A stretch of 13,325 nucleotides of DNA from an uncultured Clostridia bacterium. Lineage in GTDB: Bacteria > Bacillota > Clostridia > Christensenellales > UBA3700. Within the stretch, counting starts at the first letter, position 1; every line of letters begins with the position of its first letter. Under the pieces are notes generated by a model, which had not been told where the DNA came from, made no database searches, and was given only the letters and a program-made list of their open reading frames with translations. Location of the stretch: the NCBI GenBank assembly GCA_947176115.1, contig CAMWPK010000019.1:1-13325 (forward strand), written 5' to 3'. Positions 1 through 9,400 of the stretch are shown one piece after another. A program made the position numbers and the translations under genes.

Positions 1-171
1 GGTCATTATAACCCTAAAAAAGGCGAAGGCGGACAGGGCGGATATGGCGGTCTTAGCGCGCCTGCAGGAGCACCAAGTTACACTATTGGTGGAGATAAGA
101 AAACCGGAAACGATGGGCAAAACGGAAGTAAAGGTGATGCCGGCACTGCAGGAATAAGTACTTCAGCATAA
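1..171 (+). CDS. 3' end of a glycine-rich, collagen-like (probably surface) protein, partial
   Basis: Frame 1 is open from the first base of the window to a TAA at 169-171, giving the last 56 residues of a protein whose start lies outside. The piece is very rich in Gly, with GGQGGYGG near its start and, close to the end, six consecutive Gly-X-Y triplets (GND GQN GSK GDA GTA GIS). Gly-X-Y runs like this occur in bacterial collagen-like and other exported surface proteins, so a cell-surface protein is the best guess, but no anchor, sortase motif or catalytic domain is visible in the fragment. It carries no cysteine or tryptophan. A weak hairpin follows the stop, and the next gene has its own promoter, so this is probably the end of a separate transcription unit. 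Function otherwise unknown. Confidence 0.7.
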   Translation, partial: GHYNPKKGEGGQGGYGGLSAPAGAPSYTIGGDKKTGNDGQNGSKGDAGTAGISTSA

Positions 172-178
172 AGTTGAG

Positions 179-205
179 AAAGCATATTGCTAATGACATG
201 CTTTT
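179..205 (+). terminator. weak terminator-like hairpin after the collagen-like gene
   Basis: AAAGCAT (179-185) pairs with ATGCTTT (198-204) across a 12-nt loop, followed by a short T stretch. The stem is only 7 bp and A/T-rich, so termination would be inefficient. The -35 box of the next promoter (187-192) lies inside the loop. Confidence 0.35.
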
Positions 206-215
206 ATGGTATAAT
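187..215 (+). promoter_or_regulatory. sigma-A-like promoter of the two-gene ABC transporter unit
   Basis: TTGCTA (187-192), a 17-nt spacer and a perfect TATAAT (210-215), with TG one base upstream (207-208), which makes an extended -10. Transcription should begin near 221-223, leaving a leader of about 17 nt that contains the AAGGTGA ribosome site (228-234). With so short a leader there is no room for a riboswitch or attenuator. Confidence 0.75.
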
Positions 216-238
216 TGAAAAAATGATAAGGTGATTAT

Positions 239-3200
239 ATGTTGGAACTAAAAAAACTTAACAAGACGTATAAGCCCAAGAAAGGCGTACCTGTACGGGC
301 GCTCAAAGATATATCGCTGTCCTTTGAGGACAGCGGTATGGTCTTTTTGCTTGGCAAGTCGGGTAGCGGTAAATCGACGCTTCTCAATCTCATAGGCGGT
401 CTGGACTTTGCCGACAGCGGAGAGATAATCATAGACGGCAAGTCGTCAAGAGAATTTAAGCAATCGGACTTTGACAGTTATCGCAATACGTACGTGGGCT
501 TTGTATTCCAAGAGTATAATATTCTCAATGAGTTTAGCGTAGGAGAGAATATCACGTTGGCATTGGAATTGCAGAGCCAAAAGAGCAATAGCCAATGCCT
601 TGAAGAGGTATTGAAAGAAGTAGACTTAGAGGGATATGCGGATAGAAAGCCCAACGAGTTGTCGGGCGGACAGAAGCAGAGAGTAGCCATAGCCAGAGCT
701 ATAATAAAGGATCCCAAGATAATAATGGCAGACGAGCCTACGGGGGCATTGGATAGTGAGACGGGCAAGGCGATATTCGATACGCTGAAAAGGCTGTCGA
801 AAGACAGATTGGTCATAGTGGTATCGCACGACAGAGAGTTTGCCGAGCAGTACGGGGATAGGATAATAGAGCTTGCGGACGGCGAAGTAATAAGCGACGA
901 CGCTTTGGCAAGCGTAAGCGCAGATAGTACGAAAGATAAGCCAAGCGTAGAGCTTAAGAAATCGCGCTTGCCGTATAGGCGCGCCTTAGCTATGGGCGCA
1001 AAGAGTATGCGTCGCAAGAGATTAAGGCTTGCGATTACTATCCTGTTGTGCTATTTCAGCTTTTCCGCCTTTGGTCTCGCCGACGTAATGGTTGGTTTTG
1101 ACGTCCAAAAGACGATAACTTCGAATTTTTATGAGAGCGACGAAAATTATTTCTCTATCAACGCGCAAGTATTAGACGAGGACGTAAGAAATTATTCATT
1201 AACAGTAGAATGTTCCGAGGAGGATTTACAAAAGCTAAGAGAGGTCACGGGTCTTGATTTCCAAGGCGTAATCGACGCGCATTATGCCCCGTTAGTTTTG
1301 GATAGCGATTTGCTTGAGTTAGATAATAAAATAGAATATTATTCCGCAGGCGATGGACGTCGCAATGGGGATGGCGGTTCTTTACCCGCGTCGCAAGAGT
1401 TGTTCGACGCATTGGGCTTTAAGTTGTACGGCAGATTGCCTAGCAATGAAAATGAAATCGTCATTACTAGACGCAGATACGATCAGTATAAATTGGCGGG
1501 AATAGAATTGAGAGGCAGAAGAGAAGATATTACGCCCGAAGAGATAGGGGACTTCCAAGATTTTTTGGATAATATTATTCCCAGAATAAATGATTCCGGA
1601 TATCTTACAGGGGATAATTATGGACCGTTATACATTGTAGGCGTGGTAGATACTTTTGCCGACGCCGACGGCAGGCTGTTAAATTGCCAGCCTGATGATA
1701 TTTATTATCTCAATTGGACGCTAAGGAGATATTTTGCAAAAGGTTATCACAATCTCAGTTATATTCACCAATCTCTATATGATAAGAATCTTGAAGAGAA
1801 TAAGATAAAAGAGGATACTACGGGTTTTGGCAAAACAGTTGGAATATGGCTAAAGGGAGAAAAAATAGATAATTCTCTTAGAGCTAAAGGAGTGGCGAGA
1901 GAGGAATCGCTTAAATACGTGGATAATATCGTTTGGTTAGACGGCAAGGGAGATAGAAAAGAACTTGCTGAAAACGAAATCGTAATAGGTTGTAATACGG
2001 CAGATTTTCTTTGGCAGGAAGGGTCTTATTTATATGAAAGTAAAGTCGCATGTAAATATAGCAGAACTTTTTTTAATGGCAAGGTTTCTTTTAGGAATAT
2101 GAGTCTTTACAATTTGAGGCACTATAGCCAAGTTATAGCGTATTGCATAGACGCAGAAGAGCTATCTTTGCAAGAATTGGAGATGTATAAGGAGTATTGT
2201 ATAAATAATAATAATCGCGCATTCTCCAGCTTTTCTAATCTCTCTGCACATTTTGACTATTATGTTTATAACTTCACCACTAATATGGAAAAAATGACAG
2301 AAGACGATTGGAGATTATCCTACGCTTACTATCTATCAACAATCAATGAATTAGGAGTACTTCCAGACGGAAGCGATTATTCTATTGACGGCGGATATTA
2401 TAACAACGTGACGGGCAGAAAAAGCGGAGAGCAACTGAAGAAGGAAAACGCAGTCAAGATATTTGTGGAAAACCGTATTGAAAACGCCCTTAGTTCAGCA
2501 AGGTGGACTGTGGCAAAAGATTACGATATTGATTATACCGGATTTACTCAACACAGGACCGACTATACAGATATTAAGTATGATTCGGCGCCGATTGTAG
2601 TGGGGATATATTTCGCCAAAGACGGTTATCCCAACGACTTTATGATCAATGACAAGGCGTATTACAAAAGTCTTGATTACGAGCACATTATGTATAATTT
2701 TTTGATTGCGCCTTTGTCGGGAAGCGCAAGGACAAAAGACGCGATTAATTTGATTACCAATTTGCACTTCGATATGAGCGAGTTTAGGACTTTTTATTGC
2801 AACAATCCTATTTACTATGAATTGCAAGACATGGCGATAACTTATAATACGTTGAAGAAGTTTATGTATTGGGGTAGCGCAATAATAGGATTATTCTCTA
2901 TATTGTTGCTTGGCAATTATATAGAACTTTCCATATCGTCGAAGAAAAGAGAGATTGGAATTTTGCGAGCAGTGGGCGCTAAGAAGAGCGATATTTTGGC
3001 TATATTTATCAACGAGGGCGCGATTATCAGCGCAATAGTAGTGACATTGGCGGTTATTGGCACAGGCTTTTTGACCTTAGGATTTAATATGCTTGTTCCG
3101 TCAGCCTTTGGATTTACTTACAGTATGAAAGTATTGAGCTTTGGTATCAGACAGATTGCTATGCTTTTGGCATTATGCTTTGGCACTACGGCAATCGCCG

Positions 3201-3262
3201 GCGCGATACCGCTGTATAAATTGTCTAAGAAAAAACCTGTAGACAGTATTCAAGACAGATAG
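239..3262 (+). CDS. fused ABC transporter ATPase/permease with giant extracellular domain (FtsX/MacB-type), first copy
   Basis: The 1007-residue protein joins an ABC ATPase to an FtsX-like permease. ATPase motifs: Walker A GKSGSGKST (39-47), Q-loop Gln91, signature LSGGQ (141-145), Walker B IIMADE (161-166) with catalytic Glu166, D-loop GALD (169-172), switch His197. A basic linker leads to helix 1 (about 264-286), then an extracellular domain (about 287-874) and three helices (about 876-898, 922-948, 968-992). KKREIGILRAVGA (902-914) is the FtsX/MacB coupling segment. This order is that of type VII (mechanotransmission) transporters, which use ATP to move the outer domain rather than pass a substrate through the membrane. 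The outer domain is far larger than that of MacB, and no MacA-like adaptor is encoded nearby. ATG 239 is chosen for its AAGGTGA ribosome site four bases upstream. It is the first gene of a two-gene unit; the next start is 8 nt after its stop. The substrate is unknown; peptides, lipids or wall enzyme control are all possible. Confidence 0.93.
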   Translation: MLELKKLNKTYKPKKGVPVRALKDISLSFEDSGMVFLLGKSGSGKSTLLNLIGGLDFADSGEIIIDGKSSREFKQSDFDSYRNTYVGFVFQEYNILNEFSVGENITLALELQSQKSNSQCLEEVLKEVDLEGYADRKPNELSGGQKQRVAIARAIIKDPKIIMADEPTGALDSETGKAIFDTLKRLSKDRLVIVVSHDREFAEQYGDRIIELADGEVISDDALASVSADSTKDKPSVELKKSRLPYRRALAMGAKSMRRKRLRLAITILLCYFSFSAFGLADVMVGFDVQKTITSNFYESDENYFSINAQVLDEDVRNYSLTVECSEEDLQKLREVTGLDFQGVIDAHYAPLVLDSDLLELDNKIEYYSAGDGRRNGDGGSLPASQELFDALGFKLYGRLPSNENEIVITRRRYDQYKLAGIELRGRREDITPEEIGDFQDFLDNIIPRINDSGYLTGDNYGPLYIVGVVDTFADADGRLLNCQPDDIYYLNWTLRRYFAKGYHNLSYIHQSLYDKNLEENKIKEDTTGFGKTVGIWLKGEKIDNSLRAKGVAREESLKYVDNIVWLDGKGDRKELAENEIVIGCNTADFLWQEGSYLYESKVACKYSRTFFNGKVSFRNMSLYNLRHYSQVIAYCIDAEELSLQELEMYKEYCINNNNRAFSSFSNLSAHFDYYVYNFTTNMEKMTEDDWRLSYAYYLSTINELGVLPDGSDYSIDGGYYNNVTGRKSGEQLKKENAVKIFVENRIENALSSARWTVAKDYDIDYTGFTQHRTDYTDIKYDSAPIVVGIYFAKDGYPNDFMINDKAYYKSLDYEHIMYNFLIAPLSGSARTKDAINLITNLHFDMSEFRTFYCNNPIYYELQDMAITYNTLKKFMYWGSAIIGLFSILLLGNYIELSISSKKREIGILRAVGAKKSDILAIFINEGAIISAIVVTLAVIGTGFLTLGFNMLVPSAFGFTYSMKVLSFGIRQIAMLLALCFGTTAIAGAIPLYKLSKKKPVDSIQDR
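269..1011 (+). repeat. direct repeat, ATPase-coding cassette, copy 1
   Basis: This 743-bp segment matches 3301-4043 at an offset of 3032. Read base by base, 269-888 has no difference at all (620 bp). The next 123 bp have seven: positions 889, 915, 943, 952, 955, 979 and 1006, of which only 915 changes a residue (Val227 to Ala). The match begins abruptly at codon 11 and ends abruptly at codon 258, just before membrane helix 1. Confidence 0.95.
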
Positions 3263-3270
3263 AGGGAAAG

Positions 3271-6237
3271 ATGTTAGAACTAAAAAATATTAGTAAGACC
3301 TATAAGCCCAAGAAAGGCGTACCTGTACGGGCGCTCAAAGATATATCGCTGTCCTTTGAGGACAGCGGTATGGTCTTTTTGCTTGGCAAGTCGGGTAGCG
3401 GTAAATCGACGCTTCTCAATCTCATAGGCGGTCTGGACTTTGCCGACAGCGGAGAGATAATCATAGACGGCAAGTCGTCAAGAGAATTTAAGCAATCGGA
3501 CTTTGACAGTTATCGCAATACGTACGTGGGCTTTGTATTCCAAGAGTATAATATTCTCAATGAGTTTAGCGTAGGAGAGAATATCACGTTGGCATTGGAA
3601 TTGCAGAGCCAAAAGAGCAATAGCCAATGCCTTGAAGAGGTATTGAAAGAAGTAGACTTAGAGGGATATGCGGATAGAAAGCCCAACGAGTTGTCGGGCG
3701 GACAGAAGCAGAGAGTAGCCATAGCCAGAGCTATAATAAAGGATCCCAAGATAATAATGGCAGACGAGCCTACGGGGGCATTGGATAGTGAGACGGGCAA
3801 GGCGATATTCGATACGCTGAAAAGGCTGTCGAAAGACAGATTGGTCATAGTGGTATCGCACGACAGAGAGTTTGCCGAGCAGTACGGGGATAGGATAATA
3901 GAGCTTGCGGACGGCGAAGTGATAAGCGACGACGCTTTGGCAAGCGCAAGCGCAGATAGTACGAAAGATAAGCCGAGCGTAGAACTGAAGAAATCGCGCT
4001 TGCCGTATAGACGCGCCTTAGCTATGGGCGCAAAGAGCATGCGGACCAAGCCCATAAGGCTTATAATAACAATTTTATTATGTATTATCAGTTTTGCATT
4101 CTTTGGATTTGCAGATACTTTGGCGTCGTATAATACGAGTAAGGCTACCGTAAAGTCTATAATGAAGAATAATTATGATACTTTAGCTATTACGTCGGGT
4201 AGCGGAGCGGTAAAGAAAGACGTAGTTTATCTCAAGGACAAGACGGGTATTGAGTTTTTGGGAGTTGCTACTTTCGGCGAAATAGATCAAGTCTTGCCAA
4301 TAATTTACAGCAAGAATCTCAGAGGTTTGAGCGGTAAAGACGTGTATTACAATCTATCTTTGAGCGGGTATTTGCCAGCCGAGAAGATTATTGACGGCAA
4401 GAAGTATAAGTTAATAGCGGGAGAGATGCCAAAGAATGATAATGAGATTGTGGTGAGCAAGTATACGTATGAGCAATTTGCGCTGGGGGGTATACGCCTT
4501 ACTGACGGCGAAGAAACTTTCTATATCGAGCCGGAAGAGATTGCTACGCTTGACGACTTTGTAGACAAGGCGTATTTCCAATCGGATACTCAAGAGGGCG
4601 CGTTGACTTGGAAAGTCGTCGGCGTGGTAGATACGCTTGAAGACCCTGACGGTAGATACGCACAGCTTAAGCCCAACGCTAAGCGCGAAGGGATGTTGGC
4701 AGAGAAATATAATACCCTTGCTATTGAGTGCAACGAATATTTTAATTACTCTTATCACTCGATTGGCTACGTTACGCAAAGCGCTTACGATATTATATGC
4801 GATATGCAAGGCGATAAGGCGCTTTTGGGAGTTGCGTCCAAGGGTAGTTTTACTTTGAGCGATTCGTCTAAGAGTTATACGGGGTCGTTCACGAACGTTG
4901 TTGACGATACGTATCTTGACGATTTCCAAATCGAATGGATAGACGATACTCCAAGAACTGCGTTAAAAGATAATGAATTGGTCATTGGCGCAAAGTTACT
5001 TGCGGAGATAGGTCAGGATATTCCCACATATACTCAAGTGAGCATCAATCAGACTTTTTTTGATGGACTTGTGGATTTTTCTTCTTTTAATATTTCTTTG
5101 GATTCGCTAAAGGAATACGGCGGAATGTATATAGGTTGTTGCCAATACGCAGAGAGCGCAGACGAGAAGCAAATCAATGCTTTCAAAGAATTTATCAATT
5201 CTATCGGCAACGATTTGGACGAAGAAACGCGTCAAATGGTGAGAGCCTTGGCAGTAAGGACGTGTTTGGACAGCGTTGCTTTCCTACAAGACGATTATCA
5301 GCTTGACCCATACGCCGAAGATTTTAGCGCATTGCAATGGAGATTGCTTTATTCTGGGTATCTTTTGACGGAGAAATTTGATTTCTTCAATTACGTGGAC
5401 ACTATTAGCGGTGGTTATGCAGTCAACGTCGCCGGTGGACTTAGCGGAAGCGAAATAAAAGACAAAGCCGGTTTAGAGTTGTACAATAAGTACTTAATCA
5501 AAGAGATAAATGAGAAGAAATTCGAGAGCTTGAAAGTGGTATTCCGCTACGGCAATGATTTGCAGTTGGATAATTCGCCCAAAATCGTTGGCGTCTATAG
5601 CGACGCAGAATCTTCTCAGTCGGATATTTATTTGATCAACAACGTCGTGTATACCAGCGCGCAAAAGGCGCTTACTCCCGAGTATGCTTTCTTGATCGCG
5701 CCGATGACGGGCGATAAGCAAACCGTGGAAAAGTTGGTGGATATGCATTACGGCAACGACGGCGAAAGCGTGTATTATATGCACAATTCCGTAGTCATTG
5801 CAATGGCGCTCAAGGGGGATACTTTTACTAAACTCGGCAAAGTCTTCCTATACGTGGGCTTGGCATTGGCGGTATTTTCTATAATACTTATGAGCAACTA
5901 TATCGCTGTGTCTATATCTTCGCAGAAAAAGCAAATCGGTATTTTGCGAGCTTTGGGCGCAAGAAGCTCCGACGTCTTCGCAATCTTCTACAGCGAAAGC
6001 CTTATTATCTCTATAGTCAATTTTGTCTTGGCTACGATATCGGCTTTTGTCGCATGCCTTATTATCAACGCCAAAGTAGCAGGCGATTTTGGTCTTCAAA
6101 TCACTTTTATGCTCTTCGGCTTTAGACAAATCGCGCTTATGCTTGCTCTAAGCCTTGGCGTATCCTTGATAGCAAGCGTCTTGTCAATCTTCTCAATCAC
6201 AAAGCGAAAACCCGTAGATTGTATTTTGGATAAGTGA
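3271..6237 (+). CDS. fused ABC transporter ATPase/permease with giant extracellular domain, second copy
   Basis: The 988-residue paralogue of the preceding gene has the same architecture: ATPase (1-220) with the identical Walker A, LSGGQ, Walker B and H-loop, helix 1 (about 262-284), extracellular domain (about 286-857), three C-terminal helices starting near 859, and the coupling segment QKKQIGILRALGA. The two ATPases differ at residues 6, 7, 8 and 227 only, but the permeases are only distantly alike. Shared landmarks include a Pro-x-Asn-(E/D)-Asn-Glu-Ile-Val block, VGVVDT followed by DGR, NE(I/L)VIG, an SGGY/DGGY block, and FLIAP before helix 2. ATG 3271 has an AGAGGG ribosome site that overlaps the upstream stop codon, so translation is probably coupled and the two proteins are made together. 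Equal production of two half-transporters suits a heterodimer, but homodimers cannot be excluded. A strong hairpin follows the TGA stop. Confidence 0.93.
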   Translation: MLELKNISKTYKPKKGVPVRALKDISLSFEDSGMVFLLGKSGSGKSTLLNLIGGLDFADSGEIIIDGKSSREFKQSDFDSYRNTYVGFVFQEYNILNEFSVGENITLALELQSQKSNSQCLEEVLKEVDLEGYADRKPNELSGGQKQRVAIARAIIKDPKIIMADEPTGALDSETGKAIFDTLKRLSKDRLVIVVSHDREFAEQYGDRIIELADGEVISDDALASASADSTKDKPSVELKKSRLPYRRALAMGAKSMRTKPIRLIITILLCIISFAFFGFADTLASYNTSKATVKSIMKNNYDTLAITSGSGAVKKDVVYLKDKTGIEFLGVATFGEIDQVLPIIYSKNLRGLSGKDVYYNLSLSGYLPAEKIIDGKKYKLIAGEMPKNDNEIVVSKYTYEQFALGGIRLTDGEETFYIEPEEIATLDDFVDKAYFQSDTQEGALTWKVVGVVDTLEDPDGRYAQLKPNAKREGMLAEKYNTLAIECNEYFNYSYHSIGYVTQSAYDIICDMQGDKALLGVASKGSFTLSDSSKSYTGSFTNVVDDTYLDDFQIEWIDDTPRTALKDNELVIGAKLLAEIGQDIPTYTQVSINQTFFDGLVDFSSFNISLDSLKEYGGMYIGCCQYAESADEKQINAFKEFINSIGNDLDEETRQMVRALAVRTCLDSVAFLQDDYQLDPYAEDFSALQWRLLYSGYLLTEKFDFFNYVDTISGGYAVNVAGGLSGSEIKDKAGLELYNKYLIKEINEKKFESLKVVFRYGNDLQLDNSPKIVGVYSDAESSQSDIYLINNVVYTSAQKALTPEYAFLIAPMTGDKQTVEKLVDMHYGNDGESVYYMHNSVVIAMALKGDTFTKLGKVFLYVGLALAVFSIILMSNYIAVSISSQKKQIGILRALGARSSDVFAIFYSESLIISIVNFVLATISAFVACLIINAKVAGDFGLQITFMLFGFRQIALMLALSLGVSLIASVLSIFSITKRKPVDCILDK
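3301..4043 (+). repeat. direct repeat, ATPase-coding cassette, copy 2
   Basis: Second copy of the 743-bp cassette at 269-1011 (7 differences, all within the last 123 bp). The same orientation and 3032-bp spacing make this a substrate for homologous recombination. Loop-out would remove one permease and leave a single hybrid gene. Confidence 0.95.
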
Positions 6238-6256
6238 CGCCATTCGCCTAGAATAG

Positions 6257-6290
6257 AGAAAGTGAGATGCATCGCATCTCACTTTCTATT
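6257..6290 (+). terminator. strong hairpin terminator after the ABC unit
   Basis: A perfect 14-bp stem (6257-6270 with 6274-6287) closes a 3-nt loop, ATC. The right arm is T-rich (CTTTCTATTT) but there is no long uninterrupted T run. The stem starts 19 nt after the stop of the second ABC gene. It may work on both strands. Confidence 0.7.
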
Positions 6291-6294
6291 TCAC

Positions 6295-6372
6295 GCTGAA
6301 AAGCAACTTCCCAGTCTTTGCGAAGCGGACGGCAGATTTTCTTCTTTTCCCTGGGATTCGCGCTATTTCAGC
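6295..6372. other. nested inverted repeats in the intergenic gap, possible structured RNA or repeat relic
   Basis: Two nested arm pairs can be read: GCTGAAA (6295-6301) with TTTCAGC (6366-6372), and TCCCAG (6309-6314) with CTGGGA (6351-6356). A small hairpin around GCGAAGCG lies inside. It sits between the ABC terminator and the next promoter, so it would be transcribed only by read-through. It could be a decayed REP-like element. No known RNA family is recognised. Confidence 0.3.
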
Positions 6373-6416
6373 TCAAAAGAAGTAGCTAGACCTTTGGCAA
6401 ATTAAGTAAGAAAAAC

Positions 6417-6445
6417 TTGCATTATTTTGTTGAATTAAGTATAAT
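6417..6445 (+). promoter_or_regulatory. sigma-A-like promoter of the transglutaminase-like gene
   Basis: TTGCAT (6417-6422), a 17-nt spacer and a perfect TATAAT (6440-6445). The expected start near 6452 gives a leader of about 25 nt carrying GGAGG at 6466-6470. Confidence 0.8.
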
Positions 6446-6476
6446 ATGGAAAAAACAACTTTATTGGAGGTTCTAT

Positions 6477-9400
6477 ATGTCCTTAACTAAACGAACCGGC
6501 ATATTAGCTATGGTAATAGCCATAACGGTTGTGATGCTCGCCATATCGTGTTTGACGCTTGGCAACTTTGCTTTTGCTGATACCGATGGGGACTATGCCT
6601 ATGAATACTTCTACGATCAAATTTCAATCGACCCGATTGCCGAGAGATTCTACAAGGCATTCGATACGCTCTTTGCAAAGGGCGAATTCAAAGACGGCAA
6701 GCTACAATATGATTTGATTGCCAACGGCGTTGCGACTGAAGACGAAGTCAAGGCGTACGTCAACGGCGGTGACAATAATAGGCTTGCCAAGTCCTACGGC
6801 ATAGGTAGAGATGCTTTCTATTTAGATCACCCCGACTTGTTCTATATTGACGTATTCTCCACGTCAATTACTGCGGGTATGCAGGGTGGCAAGTACGTGG
6901 CTTATCTTGACTCGAGCAGAGTACTGTCCTTGTATAGAGGCAACAGTATCAACAGCGTAGCGTCAGTCAATGAGGCGGTTGCTAAGTACGAAAACAAGAT
7001 TGAGCAAATCGTCACCGAGGCGAAGAAGAAAAGTAGCGTCGTTGAGCAGATTGAGTACGTCAACAATTACATAAGCCAAAATACAAAATACGGCTTTGGT
7101 ACCGAGCTTCAAGGCAATAGATATATTGATACGCCCAAGGCAGACTTCATCTACACTTCTTACGGCGCTTTGGTCAACAACGAGTCGGTATGCGAAGGCT
7201 ACGCAAAGAGCTTTAAGGCAGTCATGGACAGATTGGGTATACCTTGCGTATGCGTACAAGGTTATGCGGGCGACAAGGACAATATGAATCCGCATATGTG
7301 GAACTACGTGCAAGTGGATAAAATGTGGTATGCCGTTGACGTCACCTACAACGCTACGGAAGGCAAGAATAACTGGATGTTGTTTGGCGCTCAATCTATG
7401 CAAGATACTCATATTGAGGACGGCGTAGTATCTTCTTCGGGATACGAGTTGCGCTATCCCGCTCTCAAGCCTTACGATTACGGCTCTGACGAGGATGACA
7501 ACGGTATGACCGTGGTGGGTTCGTATACTAAGACGAATACCGGTGAACTCTTGGGCATAACGGTCTCCTTTGAAGGTAAGGGAGCGCTTGCCCTTCAAGA
7601 GGAAGGCAAGTATCTCGCATATAGCTTCTCTACGGAGCGTGACGAAGCAACAAATGAGCCCATTTGGAGCAATTGGACTAATATAATTGCTATAAATAAA
7701 GCGTTGGATTATGATATGTTTGTCATAACCGATACGGAGACGAAAATGGAAGACCTCGGCCCGGGCATGGAATATATCAAGTTCGCTTTGATAGACTATG
7801 CTCCTGACGCGCAGTCTAGCGGTTTTGACGATACGGTTGGTTACAACGTCGTATACAATCCTGATAAGCTGACAGAAGAGCACTTCATATGCGCGGAAAC
7901 TACGCCTTATCGCAACGATGGTTTCGGTACGTATACTCCTGCGCCCGGCGCAACGTCCGTAACTCCGTCCAATACCGGAGAGATGAAAGTTGACAAGACT
8001 TACGAGGTTGAAGTCGTTTACAGCGAAACTCTGGAGCTTGACGCAGGTTATACTGGCGAGACGATTGGCTTACATCTTGAATCTTCAATGGGTAACTCTA
8101 CGATAAACGAACACGCTAAACTTGAGAACTTTGCTTGGGACGGCGATAAGACCATAACCTTTACGCTTACGCCAAGTAAGATGTATATCCATATTGGAGC
8201 TTTCTATTACATCACTCCCGACGGACTTGTTGGCAAAGATTCTAAGAAAACGCCATACCCGGTCACCTTCAACTTTACGGGAAAGACCGTAGTATGTAGC
8301 AGGGTGTTCAATGACGGCAGACTTTATATGCTTACGTACGGTGAACCGCTCCTCATTGACGATACCGACGCTTCTGTCACCAACTTCCAAGATGAAGATG
8401 GCAATTATTACGCAGAAAGTCAACGTAGCCAACTCTTGCTTGTAGCAAGCAAAAAGTCTGGGCAAGAAGAACAAGCGTTGAACGATACTCTCAAGAGTGA
8501 GACCGGTATAGAAGACGGCGATATAGTATCTTCGTCCACGTATGAAATCAACTTGCAACTATGCGGTTGCGTTACGAAGGTACCAAACGGCTCTTTTATG
8601 CAAGTTTCGTTTGGTTTCCCCGAAGGCTATGACCCCAACGACGAGGATACGACCTTCAAAATCTATCATTACAAGCATGACGATAAAGGCAACATTATAG
8701 GAGTTGAGGAGATTCCAATAATAATAAATCAATACGGTATTATCGCAAGAGTTACGAGCTTCAGCCCGTTCACTATTGTTCAACTTAAGAACGACAGCTC
8801 AGCCGTTACTGAGAGCGCAACCGCCAACGTCTATGCGTACGTCAACGGAGGAGTAGGCGGTAAAATCACCACCGACGGCAAGAGCGGTATAGCTCAAGTG
8901 AGCGATACAATCACTTACGATATCACCCCCGACAGCGGATACGCTATAGCTTGCGTACTTCTCAACGGCAAGGTCGTTGACGCTAAGAATTATAGCAACG
9001 GCAAACTTACGCTTACGAAAGAGGAAATGCAGTCAAGTAATATGCTCGAAGTCAGATTTATGTCGCAAGAAATGGCAAACAGTTACGCTACCAAAGGAAT
9101 GTCACTAGCTTTCAACGGTGATTTAACTGATTCTTTCGGCGGTATCCCCGACAAAAATTCTAACGTAGCGGGTATAGTAATAGGATGTTGCGTTGCAGTA
9201 GTCGTATTGGCAGTCGTAGCTTTCGCGGTATGGTTCGTTATGAAGAAAAAGAAAGAGCAGAAGGCTATGGCTACCGCAAGCGCTAAATCTAAGGCAAAGA
9301 CTTCTGCGGTTAAGTCTTCTACGACAAAGCAGACCAAGACTACCGTGACCAAGTCCGTTCCGGCGAGCCCAAGCAAGAGCGTGACGACTAAGTCTGCGAC

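Noticed and set aside
478..1017. Minus-strand open frames repeated identically within both ATPase domains (also 3510-4055)
   Set aside because: They recur only because the coding DNA is duplicated. They show no ribosome site or domain.
4637..4858. 73-codon plus-strand frame inside the second ABC gene
   Set aside because: It is out of frame within a well-supported gene, with no independent signals.
6417..6476. Upstream in-frame TTG start adding 20 residues to the transglutaminase-like protein
   Set aside because: The TTG is the -35 box of the promoter (6417-6422), upstream of the transcript start. ATG 6477 has an ideal GGAGG six bases away and begins a clean signal peptide.
6499..6554. Lipoprotein signal (AISC, Cys25) in the transglutaminase-like protein
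   Set aside because: Ile at -2 and Ala at -3 do not fit a good lipobox, an AFA cleavage site follows, and the protein already has a C-terminal membrane helix.
6963..7883. 306-codon open frame on the minus strand
   Set aside because: It lies wholly within the transglutaminase-like gene, has no ribosome site or promoter, and its translation has no recognisable domain. It is a codon-bias shadow.
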